Origin: CAZTPJ01 sp964614515
GTDB taxonomy: Bacteria > Planctomycetota > Phycisphaerae > Phycisphaerales > UBA1924
Reading direction: 5' to 3'
Assembly (NCBI GenBank): GCA_964614515.1
Contig: CAZTPJ010000024.1
Coordinates: forward strand, 1-48,181
Length of the DNA: 48,181 nt
The notes under the pieces were generated by a model, which saw only the letters and a program-made list of their open reading frames with translations, was not told where the DNA came from and made no database searches. A program made the position numbers and the translations under genes. Below are positions 26,343 to 34,793 of this stretch, piece by piece; position 1 is the stretch's first letter, and every line of letters begins with the position of its first letter.

Positions 26343-27224
26343 TTACCGTGCCTTCGATCCTTGACGCCGCGGATTGTCCGGCGGCCAGTCGCCACGATCC
26401 ACCGCCAGCCAATCGGGCGCACACCACATGATCTCGCCCATCAGTTCGCGCAGCAGACTCTGCGTCACGGTGGCCAGTTCCTGGGCCGACCGCACCTGAT
26501 GGCTCGTCACCTGCACCTTGAGGTAGTACGCATAGTCATCCGTGAGGTTGAACGCAAGCAGACGCACGCCTTCCGCGCTGGCCACGTGCCCGCCGTTGGC
26601 GATGAAGAAGTATCCCGCCCAGATGTCGCGCCCGGCCTGATCCGCATAATGCCCCACGCGCATTCGCAGGTCATGCGGATCACGCGGCAGAATGACGCGA
26701 CGACCACGGCCATCGCCATAATCGCTCGACAGCCGTGTTGTGAAGATCTGCCCCTTCCACTTCTCCGGCACACCCTGGGTGACTTCGACCCAGGTTGAGT
26801 CATTCAAATCAAGCTCAACGAGTTCCGCCGCGGACATCCGCTGCATCCCACCGCCGATGAAGCAACGATCCGGAACGTGCGGCACCGTGTCAATCATGCC
26901 CGTGTAGTACGCCGCGTGAAAGTCCAGCACATACGGCGGGCGGTCCGCGGGAGGGTTCCGCTCCACATAGCGCCGACTCACATAATTCGTCGTGCCAAGT
27001 TCATCCACCACGTCATTGGGGAGTTCGTCATCATCGCCAACGCGGATCCAGTTGGCCGTGCGCGGGGTGATCGAATGCAGTTTGCGTCCACTGTCGGCCT
27101 CGACTTCCTTCTTCTGGAGATAAAGCCCAAAGGCGCGAATGACCGTGGTCATGCCGAGCGAGCAGACGACCATGATCGTCACGGCGGCGATGAAGGCTGG
27201 ATGTCGGAGGGAAAGGCGGCTCAC
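26343..27224 (-). CDS. EpsI-like protein (exosortase C-terminal/associated domain)
   Basis: The protein has 293 residues from GTG 27224. An N-terminal membrane helix (about 10-32) is followed by a periplasmic domain matching the EpsI/DUF3485 family. It contains an early tryptophan-rich segment (TANWIRVGDD), the central HVPDRCFIGGGM motif that corresponds to the family's P-x-C-x-x-G-x-G, and a late segment with YFFIANGGHVAS and the typical region before the end. EpsI proteins accompany exosortases either as a fused C-terminal domain or as a separate gene, and help exopolysaccharide production. Its start overlaps the exosortase stop (GTGA at 27224-27221), so the two are translationally coupled. 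A run of ten C residues sits just inside the upstream gene at this junction, which is odd and discussed separately. Confidence 0.87.
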   Translation of the reverse strand: MSRLSLRHPAFIAAVTIMVVCSLGMTTVIRAFGLYLQKKEVEADSGRKLHSITPRTANWIRVGDDDELPNDVVDELGTTNYVSRRYVERNPPADRPPYVLDFHAAYYTGMIDTVPHVPDRCFIGGGMQRMSAAELVELDLNDSTWVEVTQGVPEKWKGQIFTTRLSSDYGDGRGRRVILPRDPHDLRMRVGHYADQAGRDIWAGYFFIANGGHVASAEGVRLLAFNLTDDYAYYLKVQVTSHQVRSAQELATVTQSLLRELMGEIMWCAPDWLAVDRGDWPPDNPRRQGSKAR

Positions 27225-28186
27225 GTCCCCCCCCCCTTTGCCGGTGCGTCGATGACCGTCTTGTTGAGCGCCCACACCACCAGCAGGAACAAGCCCAGGC
27301 CGGGGATGAGCAGCAGCGTGCCGATGAGCGTGTGCATTTCGCCGGACGCAAGGTCCGCGTCCGCGAGCGTCAGCAGCCCCAGCACGCTGACGCGTCCGAT
27401 GTTGAGCAGCACGGCCACGGGCGCCGCAAGCATCAAGAGAACGACGCGCTGCCACCAGTGCCCGCACGCCACCAGGGAGACCACGGCCGCAAGGGCGTAA
27501 AACGCGACAACCATGCGCATGCCTGCGCATGCCTCGGCGACATTGAGCGGATGCACAGCGCCCGCCGCGCTGGTGACGTTGAGAATGTTGCCAACGCGTT
27601 CCACGTCGAAACCCATGAGCGTGCCGGCGACCATCAACGCCAGTTCGCCACCTTTGGTGGCGAGAACCTGGAGTTCCCACGTCAGGTCGGTCATGACCCG
27701 CTGCGACAGGCGAATCGCAAAGAACAAATACGCGATCGGCAGAAACAAGTGCTTGAACACACCCGGCCCGAGAATCCACAACAACAAGCCGCCCACCGTC
27801 AGGACCATCGACAAGCCCTGGAGCATGTGGTTTGGCACGGCCACCACGAAATAGCAATAACTCACGATGCCAAGTAAAAATGGCGCCACGCCCGGCCAGA
27901 AGACCTCTGGCCTGGCCCTTGCCAGCACCTCTCGTCGCTTCCAGATGAGGAAAGCGGCGATGGCGGGGACAAAGAAGGTGTGCCCCCAGTCCGCGGAGTT
28001 GTTAATCGCGAACTGGCTCTGCTTCCAGCCCCAGCGAAAATAGAGGGCGGCCAGACCCACGCCCAGCAGGACCAGGACAAGTTGTACGGAGCGATCAAGC
28101 CACCACGGTGCATCAGCGCCCCCAGCCGAGGGCGTGGCCGCCCCGGTCGCTTCAGCCCGCGTGCTTGATGCCGTCAATGCCGTCAC
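27221..28186 (-). CDS. exosortase (archaeosortase/exosortase family membrane cysteine protease)
   Basis: The 321-residue polytopic protein has about eight membrane helices and the family's catalytic triad: C220 in LNVAEACAGMRM, R265 in LLNIGRV and H285 in SGEMHTLIG. All three are present, so it should be an active transpeptidase-like protease that cuts a C-terminal sorting signal from secreted proteins. The GTG start at 28186 has AGGA five bases upstream. Its position between the outer-membrane export lipoprotein and an EpsI-like gene is the classical EPS-linked exosortase arrangement. I looked for a protein in the window ending with a short motif, a hydrophobic helix and a basic tail, and found none, so its substrates are encoded elsewhere. 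The C-terminal residues AKGGGT are encoded by a G10 tract. Confidence 0.92.
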   Translation of the reverse strand: MTALTASSTRAEATGAATPSAGGADAPWWLDRSVQLVLVLLGVGLAALYFRWGWKQSQFAINNSADWGHTFFVPAIAAFLIWKRREVLARARPEVFWPGVAPFLLGIVSYCYFVVAVPNHMLQGLSMVLTVGGLLLWILGPGVFKHLFLPIAYLFFAIRLSQRVMTDLTWELQVLATKGGELALMVAGTLMGFDVERVGNILNVTSAAGAVHPLNVAEACAGMRMVVAFYALAAVVSLVACGHWWQRVVLLMLAAPVAVLLNIGRVSVLGLLTLADADLASGEMHTLIGTLLLIPGLGLFLLVVWALNKTVIDAPAKGGGT

Positions 28187-28286
28187 GGATTCCTACCCCT
28201 CGCCTGCCACGATGCCTGGTCGCATACGCCTGTACGTCATCCAATCGTCTGGAGTTCAACACCTTGCGCTCCGCGAGCGTGCAAGC

Positions 28287-29807
28287 CTACTGCCCGAGTC
28301 GATTTGCCGGCGGCGCCCCGAACACGTCGTTACCGAAGTTTCGATCCAGCAGGAAGCCAAAGCCATACGACGCGCGAAAGCCGTTGCGCACCACCGCCAA
28401 CGGAAACATCCAGAAATTCGTGCCGATGTTCACCATGTCGTTGGACTTGAGGAAGATGTCCGGCTGCGTGCCCTCGGCGATCGCACGAAGGTTCAAGCGG
28501 ATCGTCGCCTGCGTATCCGTGCCCACCATCCGCGTCAGGTCCACGCGCTGCGGGAACGCAAGGCTCCCAAGTCCGCCCGCGGATGCGATCGCGCGAAGCA
28601 GCGTGATGTCCTGCGACAACTGGAACGCGCCGGGGCGATTGATCTGCCCCATCATGAAGAAATTCCCAAACGGCTGCGGTGGCAGACGAATCACATCGCC
28701 GGGGCGGATCACGATGTTGTACCTCGCATCGCCGGAGACCAGATCCTTCGTGCGAATGCGAATCACGCGCTGGGTCATCAGTCGCGTTTCTTCTTCGCCA
28801 CCGATCACGCTCGGAACACGTTCCGCCTGCACCGGAACCCATTCGCCGTTGATGTACACCCACGTCGCTTCGCCCGGGCTGGCTTCGAGTCCCGGACCTT
28901 CCTGCGGCTCGGGCTGCCAGTCGATCAGCCCGATTTCGGCGTGTCCCGACCGACGGTTGCCCCCGCGCGACATCACACTCGGTGAGCCGCCACCACCCCC
29001 ACCACCCTCGGGCTGGCCCAACTCGTCGATCAACTTCAGCAAATCCTCCCCATCCGGGGCCGTGGGCTGCGGCTGACCCGTCCGCTCCGGCGGCGGCGCG
29101 ACACGACCCGTCGCTTCATCAGACAACGCGACCTGACGGATGACGTAGATGTGCGGCGTGCTCTCGGCGAAGCCCCCGGCCGTCGCCAATGCTTCGATCA
29201 AGCGGAACTCCGCGGTTGGAATGAAATACGGTCCCGGACTCGACACCGCCCCGACGATCGTGTACGACTTCTGCCTCGCAAGTCGCACGACCACCGACAC
29301 CAGCGGATTCGCAACGAGTTCCTGCGTTCGCATCGCCGTGGCGATGGCGTCGCGAACTTCCTCGGCCGTGCGGCCCGAGGCGTACACCTGTCCGACTTCG
29401 GGAATGTCGATGACGCCGCGTGCATCGACTTCGAGTTCATATGGCGTGGCCTGCCGCTGAATCGGAATGTCCCAGACAACCACGAGCAACATGTCGCCCG
29501 GGCCGATGCGGTAGCGATCGACGATGGGTTTCAGGTCATCCGCGGTGGGCTCCGAATGTTCGATCAGTTCATCGTCCGGGCCTTCGATACTCGCGAGACG
29601 GTCAAGTATCGGCACCTTGGTCGGCGTGTGTTCCCATCGACCGAGCACGCTCGGGTCCAGGTACGAGTCCGACTCGCAGCCGCCAAGCAGCGCTGCGCCC
29701 ATGGCCGCCGATACCCAAGCCAATCTTCGACCACCTCGCCGCCAAGGCAGTTCCCAAACGTTGGCGCCGCTTCCATTCGTTGTTTGATGCGTCACGGACC
29801 TCTCCAT
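28287..29807 (-). CDS. polysaccharide export outer-membrane lipoprotein, Wza-like
   Basis: From ATG 29807 the protein has 506 residues. A signal sequence ends in lipobox ALLGGC with C44 as the lipid-modified residue. The polysaccharide export domain starts near 97 (YRIGPGDMLLVVVWD) and continues through VDARGVIDIPEVGQVYASGRT. SLBB-type beta-grasp repeats follow (SYTIVGAVSSPGPYFIP and, later, FFMMGQINRPGAFQL). A Gly/Pro-rich linker of about 60 residues splits the two SLBB parts and makes this protein longer than Wza (about 380). It should form the outer-membrane pore for the exopolysaccharide and is the first gene of the operon, 100 bp before the exosortase. I rejected an in-frame extension to 29933 because the signal peptide begins at 29807. 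Confidence 0.9.
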   Translation of the reverse strand: MERSVTHQTTNGSGANVWELPWRRGGRRLAWVSAAMGAALLGGCESDSYLDPSVLGRWEHTPTKVPILDRLASIEGPDDELIEHSEPTADDLKPIVDRYRIGPGDMLLVVVWDIPIQRQATPYELEVDARGVIDIPEVGQVYASGRTAEEVRDAIATAMRTQELVANPLVSVVVRLARQKSYTIVGAVSSPGPYFIPTAEFRLIEALATAGGFAESTPHIYVIRQVALSDEATGRVAPPPERTGQPQPTAPDGEDLLKLIDELGQPEGGGGGGGSPSVMSRGGNRRSGHAEIGLIDWQPEPQEGPGLEASPGEATWVYINGEWVPVQAERVPSVIGGEEETRLMTQRVIRIRTKDLVSGDARYNIVIRPGDVIRLPPQPFGNFFMMGQINRPGAFQLSQDITLLRAIASAGGLGSLAFPQRVDLTRMVGTDTQATIRLNLRAIAEGTQPDIFLKSNDMVNIGTNFWMFPLAVVRNGFRASYGFGFLLDRNFGNDVFGAPPANRLGQ

Positions 29808-30188
29808 GTGCCTGTATTCCCTTTGGTTCCCGGACTCGCCGACAGGCGGTAACTCTAACGCCTCCAAGCCCCCGCGTCGCCCTACGGCCCCAAATCCACC
29901 CGATTTGCCAATCGACCGGGCCTCGGCCCCCACTCTCTCACGGGATGGGGCTTCCGCGATCCCGGCGGCTCGGCGTCATACGACCCCACTGCATCGGACG
30001 TTCGCGGCATTCGGCTTAGCGGTACTCGGACCACCCCCCCCCCCCCCCCCGGCCCCCCCCCGGGCCCGCCCCCCCGCCCCCCCNNNNNNNNNNGGCCAAG
30101 GTCGGGGGGGCCCCACCCCCCGGCACCCGCGCGAGCCATCAAGCCGTCCCGACCTTCCGACGCCTTGCGTAGACTCCATACACCGCTC
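29808..30188. other. 381-bp spacer between divergent genes with a C-rich tract and assembly gap
   Basis: This spacer should hold the divergent promoters of the exopolysaccharide operon and lipA, but no clear box pair can be named. It includes a run of 17 C (30034-30050), further C/G runs and ten undefined bases (30084-30093). The low-complexity stretch makes both sequence and length unreliable here. Confidence 0.7.
30084..30093. other. assembly gap (ten N)
   Basis: Ten undefined bases flanked by homopolymer C and G runs; the flanking sequence is probably erroneous too. No gene can be called across it. Confidence 0.98.
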
Positions 30189-31244
30189 ATGTCTCCCCCA
30201 ACACCCCCCAACATTCCGGCCGTCAGGCCTGTTGACCAGCGCCACCCGCGTCTTCTTGGCGGTGATCCCCTGCGCAGAATCGACCCTCCCCTGCTGAGCC
30301 TGTCGTCACGGGTGCTTAACAACGCCGAAGGTCAGTCCCTGGCCATCAAACGCAAGCCCCCGTGGCTGCGGGCGAAAGTCCCGGGCGGGCCGGGGTATCA
30401 GAGGCTTCGGGCGATCATGGAAGAGCATCGCCTTCACACCGTCTGCGAAGAGGCGAGGTGCCCCAACATGGGCGAGTGCTGGGCACGCGGCGTCGCCACC
30501 ATCATGATCCTCGGTGACACCTGCACGCGCGCCTGCGGATTCTGCAACGTCAAGACGGGCAGGCCCGGCGCGGTGGACAAGGATGAGCCGCGCCGAGTCG
30601 CCGAATCGCTGGCGCTCATGGGCCTCAAGCACGTCGTCATCACCAGCGTCAACCGGGATGAACTCCCCGACGGCGGCGCGGGCATCTGGGCCGAAACGAT
30701 CATCCGCACACGCGATGCCTGCCCCACGATGAGCGTCGAAGTCCTCATACCGGACTTTGAAGGCAACTGGCCCGCGCTGGAGATGGTCATCGAAGCACGC
30801 CCGCACATCATCAACCACAATCTCGAGACGGTAAGGCGAATGTACCCGGCCGTGCGGCCGAGCGCGAAGTTTGACCGCTCGCTCGAGTTGCTCCGCCGCG
30901 TGAAAGCAAGCGGCATGGTCGCCAAGACGGGCATCATGGTCGGCATCGGCGAGAAGGATGAAGAGGTGCTGGCGCTGATGGATGATGTCCAGCGAGCGAC
31001 ACTCGCTGCGGCCGGCGACTCCCCCCCCACCTCGTGCGACATTCTCACCATCGGCCAATACCTTCAGCCCACGCGCAACCACCTGCCCATCGCCCGCTGG
31101 GTCACGCCCGAACAGTTCGACGCATTCAAGGCCGAGGGCCTGCGCCGCGGGTTCAAGGTCGTCGAATCCGGGCCACTCGTACGTTCGAGCTACCACGCGG
31201 ATCATCAGGCGGATGTGCTGACGGAGATTGTGCGCGGAAGGTGA
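30189..31244 (+). CDS. lipA: lipoyl synthase
   Basis: The 351-residue radical SAM enzyme inserts two sulfurs into protein-bound octanoyl groups to make lipoate for pyruvate and 2-oxoglutarate dehydrogenases and glycine cleavage. Both iron-sulfur clusters are visible. The auxiliary cluster has C86, C91 and C97 in CEEARCPNMGECW; the radical SAM cluster has C112, C116 and C119 in CTRACGFC. The closing VRSSYHADHQ contains the serine that ligates the auxiliary cluster. Length is slightly above the usual 300-330 because of a proline-rich N-terminal extension of about 45 residues. ATG 30189 is preferred over a TTG at 30165. No lipB lies nearby. A perfect hairpin covers the stop codon. A tract of eight C (31021-31028) lies inside the gene. 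Confidence 0.95.
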   Translation: MSPPTPPNIPAVRPVDQRHPRLLGGDPLRRIDPPLLSLSSRVLNNAEGQSLAIKRKPPWLRAKVPGGPGYQRLRAIMEEHRLHTVCEEARCPNMGECWARGVATIMILGDTCTRACGFCNVKTGRPGAVDKDEPRRVAESLALMGLKHVVITSVNRDELPDGGAGIWAETIIRTRDACPTMSVEVLIPDFEGNWPALEMVIEARPHIINHNLETVRRMYPAVRPSAKFDRSLELLRRVKASGMVAKTGIMVGIGEKDEEVLALMDDVQRATLAAAGDSPPTSCDILTIGQYLQPTRNHLPIARWVTPEQFDAFKAEGLRRGFKVVESGPLVRSSYHADHQADVLTEIVRGR

Positions 31245-31258
31245 AGACAATCTTCACC
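31240..31258 (+). other. perfect inverted repeat over the lipA stop codon
   Basis: GGTGAAGA-CAA-TCTTCACC is an exact 8-bp stem with a three-base loop that includes the lipA TGA (31242-31244). No T-run follows, so a simple terminator is unlikely; it may protect the lipA mRNA end or be an operator for the downstream toxin-antitoxin pair, whose start is 102 bp away. Confidence 0.5.
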
Positions 31259-31359
31259 GGGCTTGTGTCGCTTGGATCATTGTGGAGTCCATCCTTTGCC
31301 GATACCATGCATCACTTGCGACAACGAATGGGATGGCAAGGCGAATCGGAGAATCGGCT

Positions 31360-31587
31360 GTGAGTACGAAGACGATCAAGATCGACGAAGAGGCATTGTC
31401 GCGGCTGGAGGCCGTCAAGCGCGGTGGCGAGTCGTACAGCGCGGTCATCAAGCGTGTTGTGAAGGAGCCGGTCAACTTTGAGGCGTGGGCTCGAAAGGTG
31501 CGTCGCAACCGATTGAAGCCAACCACAATTCGGGCCATCGAATCGCATATCAAGGATCGCCGCGGGCGTTCGCGGCCCGGCGACTGA
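31360..31587 (+). CDS. VapB-like antitoxin (DUF217-type)
   Basis: Starting at GTG 31360, with GGAG eight bases upstream, the protein has 75 residues. The first 30 residues, STKTIKIDEEALSRLEAVKR then GESYSAVIKRVV, match the small antitoxin family common in archaea and some bacteria, in which TKTI-VDEEAY-LK---ESFSDVI is the signature. The C-terminal half (EAWARKVRRNRLKPTTIRAI) is basic and helical and would bind the toxin and nucleic acid. An open frame back to 31228 exists but adds no family sequence. The stop is one base before the toxin start (31589), so translation is coupled. This family is unrelated to the FitA-like antitoxin at 8761, so the two modules were acquired separately. Confidence 0.82.
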   Translation: MSTKTIKIDEEALSRLEAVKRGGESYSAVIKRVVKEPVNFEAWARKVRRNRLKPTTIRAIESHIKDRRGRSRPGD

Positions 31588-31588
31588 C

Positions 31589-32002
31589 GTGCCCTGTCTC
31601 GACACGAGTACTCTGTTGGATCTCATGGGCGCTGGAGGTCTCAAACGGACCGATCGAGTGCTTGGAATCCTTGCGCAAGCGGTTGAAGATGGGCATACGC
31701 TTGCGACAACACGATTCTGCGTTGCTGAACTTTACGTGGGAATCGAGCTTTCTGTCGATCGAACACGAGAGTCAGGCCGCGTTTCCGAGGTGCTTGCGGG
31801 CTTGGATATTCTCGAGTTCGGTGAGGACGCTGCCCGGATCTACGGGTACATCCAGGCAACTCTTCGCCGCGCCGGCCGCCCAGCAGGCGACATGGACACA
31901 CTGATCGCGGCCACAGCCATTGCCAACGGCATGCCAGTGATGACAAGGAATGCCAAGCACTTCGACTCCATGCCGGGACTCGTTGTGGTTTCGTATGCCT
32001 AG
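31589..32002 (+). CDS. VapC-like PIN-domain ribonuclease toxin
   Basis: The 137-residue PIN protein starts at GTG 31589. Metal-site acids are visible: D5 in CLDTSTLLD, E47 in CVAELYVG, D103 in GDMDTLIAATA, and the closing TRNAKHFDSM, where N121 and D126 are candidates for the fourth position. It should be an active endoribonuclease, held by the 75-residue antitoxin encoded one base upstream. Sequence similarity to the other VapC in the window (8991) is limited to the PIN core, so they are not recent duplicates. The 252-bp spacer after it has no recognised gene; a plus-strand tail there (LRAGVE before a stop) may be the end of a lost gene. Confidence 0.87.
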   Translation: MPCLDTSTLLDLMGAGGLKRTDRVLGILAQAVEDGHTLATTRFCVAELYVGIELSVDRTRESGRVSEVLAGLDILEFGEDAARIYGYIQATLRRAGRPAGDMDTLIAATAIANGMPVMTRNAKHFDSMPGLVVVSYA

Positions 32003-32254
32003 TCTGAAGGAGCAGCGTTGAAAACGGCATCCCTTCAAGACTGCCGACGCTAACCGCGAGTGCCCCAATCCAGCACGAGACGTTGCTCGGCCGTGAACCG
32101 CACATTGAACTTGCTCTGGGACTACTTCCGCTCCGCGGCCCTGCGAGCGGGCGTCGAGTAATGTCCGCGATGGGATGGGCGTCCAGATTCTCTCAACCCG
32201 GTACACTTTCGCGTATTGTGTTCTGCTTGCGACTTGCCATGGGAGGCTGACGCC

Positions 32255-33955
32255 ATGCTCACGTTCCGCGTTCTGGCCGTGTTGCTCTTGACGGCAACCG
32301 CCGCCCTCGCCCAGCCCCGCCCCACCGCCTACGTCCTCGAACACGTCGATCAGTGGACCGACTCCGCAGAGGCGACTCGATTGCTCACGGCCGCGGGATT
32401 CGACGTCCTACCACTGCCGCTGGATGAATCGCCGTTTGAGTTTGATGTTGATCTGATCCTGATCGGCTCGTTCGCGTGCGAGCATCCGGCGTACGCGGCG
32501 TACATGCAGCGCTACGCGGCTGATTTGTACAACTATGTGGACAAGGGCCACACGCTCGTACAACTGACGCAGGCAGATCAGTTCGAGCGTTCGCCGCCGT
32601 TTCTGCCGACGACGCACGGCGCGGTACGCACCGATGTGGACTCGGCGACGGTCATCGTCACAACGCCCGGCTCCGCGCTGCTCGATGGCATCACCACCGA
32701 TCGAATCACCTTCAACGACATTCGCACGGCCTGGGAATCCTTCGGCGAACAGGGCGGCTTTGAAGTCATCCTCGCCGCCGACACGGCCAAGCGCGAGCCG
32801 GTTCTCATGGAAGGCGCGTATGGACAGGGTCGCATCATCCTCGCCGCGATGGCCCTCGATAAATCGAACATGGGCGAGATGTCTCGTCAGCACGATGCGG
32901 CCGCGTTCGACGCGTTTCGCACGCGATTCTTCGCGAACCTCGCGGCGCACGTCGTCAACGTGCGCGATCGCACCACGCGTCCGCTGTCGATTACGCCTTC
33001 GGCGATGTTCGCGCGGCGCTTCGATGAGGGGTCGTGGACGCTGGCCGTGCTGCCCGACACCCAGGTGTACTCGCTGCGCTTTCCCGGCATGTTCATCGCG
33101 CAGACGGGATGGATCGCACAGAACGCCGAACGCCTGAACATCGGGTATGTCCTTCACTTGGGCGACATCGTGAACAACAACACGCCGCAGGAGTGGCGCA
33201 ACGCCCGCGATGCGATGACGCTGCTCGATGGCCGCGTGCCATATGCAATCGTGCCGGGCAACCACGACTACGGCCCCAGCGGCGATGCCTCGACACGCGA
33301 CACCTTGATGAATGACTACTTCCCCTTCGCAACAGCCGCCGCGTGGCCGACGTTCGGCGGCGCGATGGAGACTGGCAAACTCGACAACACGTACCACATC
33401 TTCGAGGCCGGGGATGCGAAGTGGATCATTATCGCCCTCGAATGGTCGCCGCGCGACGAGACGATCGCGTGGGCGAACGAGGTCATGCGCGACTACCCGG
33501 ATCGCCGTGGCATCCTCATCACCCACGCCTACATGAACAACAACGACCGCCGCTACGACCACACGGACACCGACCACCCACAGCACTACAACCCCCACCA
33601 CTATCGAACGCCCGGCTCAAAGAACGACGGCGAGCAACTCTGGCACAAACTCGTCCGCAGGCACGACTTTCGCCTCACACTCAACGGCCATGTCCTGGGC
33701 GATGGCACGGGATACCTCGCCACTGTGAATGACCACGGGCACACATGCCACCAGATGCTGTCGAACTTTCAGATGCGAAACCTCGGCGGCGAGGGGTACA
33801 TGCGCCTGCTCGAGTTTCGCCGCGATGGAACCGTGCAAGTTAAGAGTTACTCGCCCATGTACGATTCATTCTTGCTCGAGCCCGACCAGCACTTTCAGTT
33901 TCAACTGAATGCGACCCCCAAGACTCCCACGACCCCCTCGACGGCCGCGCCTTGA
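32255..33955 (+). CDS. secreted metallophosphoesterase with N-terminal amidotransferase-like domain
   Basis: From ATG 32255, with GGGAGG eight bases upstream, the protein has 566 residues. The N-terminus (MLTFRVLAVLLLTATAALAQ) is a signal peptide. Residues about 22-240 resemble a ThuA/DUF4350-type alpha-beta fold, with FDVDLILIGSFACEH and GAYGQGRIILAAMA. A calcineurin-like phosphoesterase domain follows (about 262-545) with the metal-binding set D268 (LPDTQ), D304 (GDIVNNN), N337-H338 (GNHDY), H424 (ITHAY) and H479 (NGHV). All expected ligands are present, so it should be active on phosphoester bonds outside the cytoplasm. The substrate is not evident. It has neighbours in the opposite orientation and stands alone. 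Confidence 0.9.
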   Translation: MLTFRVLAVLLLTATAALAQPRPTAYVLEHVDQWTDSAEATRLLTAAGFDVLPLPLDESPFEFDVDLILIGSFACEHPAYAAYMQRYAADLYNYVDKGHTLVQLTQADQFERSPPFLPTTHGAVRTDVDSATVIVTTPGSALLDGITTDRITFNDIRTAWESFGEQGGFEVILAADTAKREPVLMEGAYGQGRIILAAMALDKSNMGEMSRQHDAAAFDAFRTRFFANLAAHVVNVRDRTTRPLSITPSAMFARRFDEGSWTLAVLPDTQVYSLRFPGMFIAQTGWIAQNAERLNIGYVLHLGDIVNNNTPQEWRNARDAMTLLDGRVPYAIVPGNHDYGPSGDASTRDTLMNDYFPFATAAAWPTFGGAMETGKLDNTYHIFEAGDAKWIIIALEWSPRDETIAWANEVMRDYPDRRGILITHAYMNNNDRRYDHTDTDHPQHYNPHHYRTPGSKNDGEQLWHKLVRRHDFRLTLNGHVLGDGTGYLATVNDHGHTCHQMLSNFQMRNLGGEGYMRLLEFRRDGTVQVKSYSPMYDSFLLEPDQHFQFQLNATPKTPTTPSTAAP

Positions 33956-34002
33956 CGCGATCGCATCGCGTGTGTGAGTCATGGGCCGACATGATGGCCG
34001 GG

Positions 34003-34560
34003 TCATTTCTGATTGGGTTCAGCGGGAATCTCGATCTTGCGCATGTGTTCGACCTTGAACGTTTCGGGCGACAACCTGGCGTTGATGTACGCCCCGCCCG
34101 GCGCGGGCATGAAGATCTCGATCGCGATCTGATCGACCGGCAACGGCACGCCGGGAATCCTGGGCTGATCCGTCGGGCGAATCGTGGCGATGATCATCAG
34201 CGGCACGCCATCGGGCACATGCGCGAGTGGCTTGGGGCGCGTTGGATCATCCCCAGTCATGCCCATGAGTTGGGCGTGCACGGGATGGTGGTACCACCGC
34301 CGCGCGGCCTCGGCATCCTCAAACCAGCCGAAGATCGACACCTTGCCATTGCTGAATCGCGCCGATTCGGCTCCGAGACACCCTTCGACCGACTTGAGGC
34401 CGTCGATCAGCATCTTGCCGATGTCCATGCCGCCAGCCCCTGGCCCTGGCTGTCCGCCGTCGGCTGGCTGTGAAAGCGATGTCCCCGCCATCGCGATCAC
34501 CGACAGCGCCACGCCCATCCCCAGAACCATCGACGCCATGTGGTGTTTGATCCGAATCAT
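34003..34560 (-). CDS. small secreted protein of unknown function
   Basis: I do not recognise this gene with confidence. From ATG 34560, fixed by AGGAGG five bases upstream, it encodes 185 residues with a signal peptide (MIRIKHHMASMVLGMGVALSVIAMAG). The middle (about 60-110) contains FGWFEDAEAARRWYHHPVH, which recalls dimeric alpha-beta barrel proteins of the antibiotic-monooxygenase type, where WF-DAEAARRWY-HP-H is a frequent pattern; this is only a resemblance. The C-terminal third is proline-rich. The gene is 195 bp downstream of the terminator of the candidate RNA on the same strand and could be controlled by it, but a promoter-like pair (TTGAGC with TACGAT) lies closer, so it may be independent. 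Confidence 0.7.
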   Translation of the reverse strand: MIRIKHHMASMVLGMGVALSVIAMAGTSLSQPADGGQPGPGAGGMDIGKMLIDGLKSVEGCLGAESARFSNGKVSIFGWFEDAEAARRWYHHPVHAQLMGMTGDDPTRPKPLAHVPDGVPLMIIATIRPTDQPRIPGVPLPVDQIAIEIFMPAPGGAYINARLSPETFKVEHMRKIEIPAEPNQK

Positions 34561-34754
34561 TGCGACCTCCTGTGGCATTCACCGCCGCGCGACAGCCATT
34601 GCTTCGATGCTCTGGCGAAGCGCAGGCTTGCGGGTTCATCGTACATCGTTCCGCCCGTGTCTGCTCAACGGATCAGTCGGCTGGACATGGCCGGCCGAGA
34701 GTCCGATCGCGCGTTGGCGGGTCGCGTTTCGCCGGTCTGGGAGTTGTCGGCTCC

Positions 34755-34793
34755 AAAAACACACGAGCCTCGTTCGGGGTTGCCGAACGAGGC
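34755..34793 (-). terminator. rho-independent terminator of the candidate RNA
   Basis: On the minus strand GCCTCGTTCGG (34793-34783), loop CAACC, CCGAACGAGGC (34777-34767) is a perfect 11-bp stem, followed by TCGTGTGTTTTT with a run of five T (34759-34755). Confidence 0.8.

Noticed and set aside
25011..26798. long plus-strand open frame opposite the TPR and EpsI-like genes
   Set aside because: It crosses two genes without a start signal or domain.
32003..32254. protein tail (LLWDYFRSAALRAGVE before a stop) after the second VapC
   Set aside because: Too short to assign, no start and no family recognised; could be residue of a lost gene.
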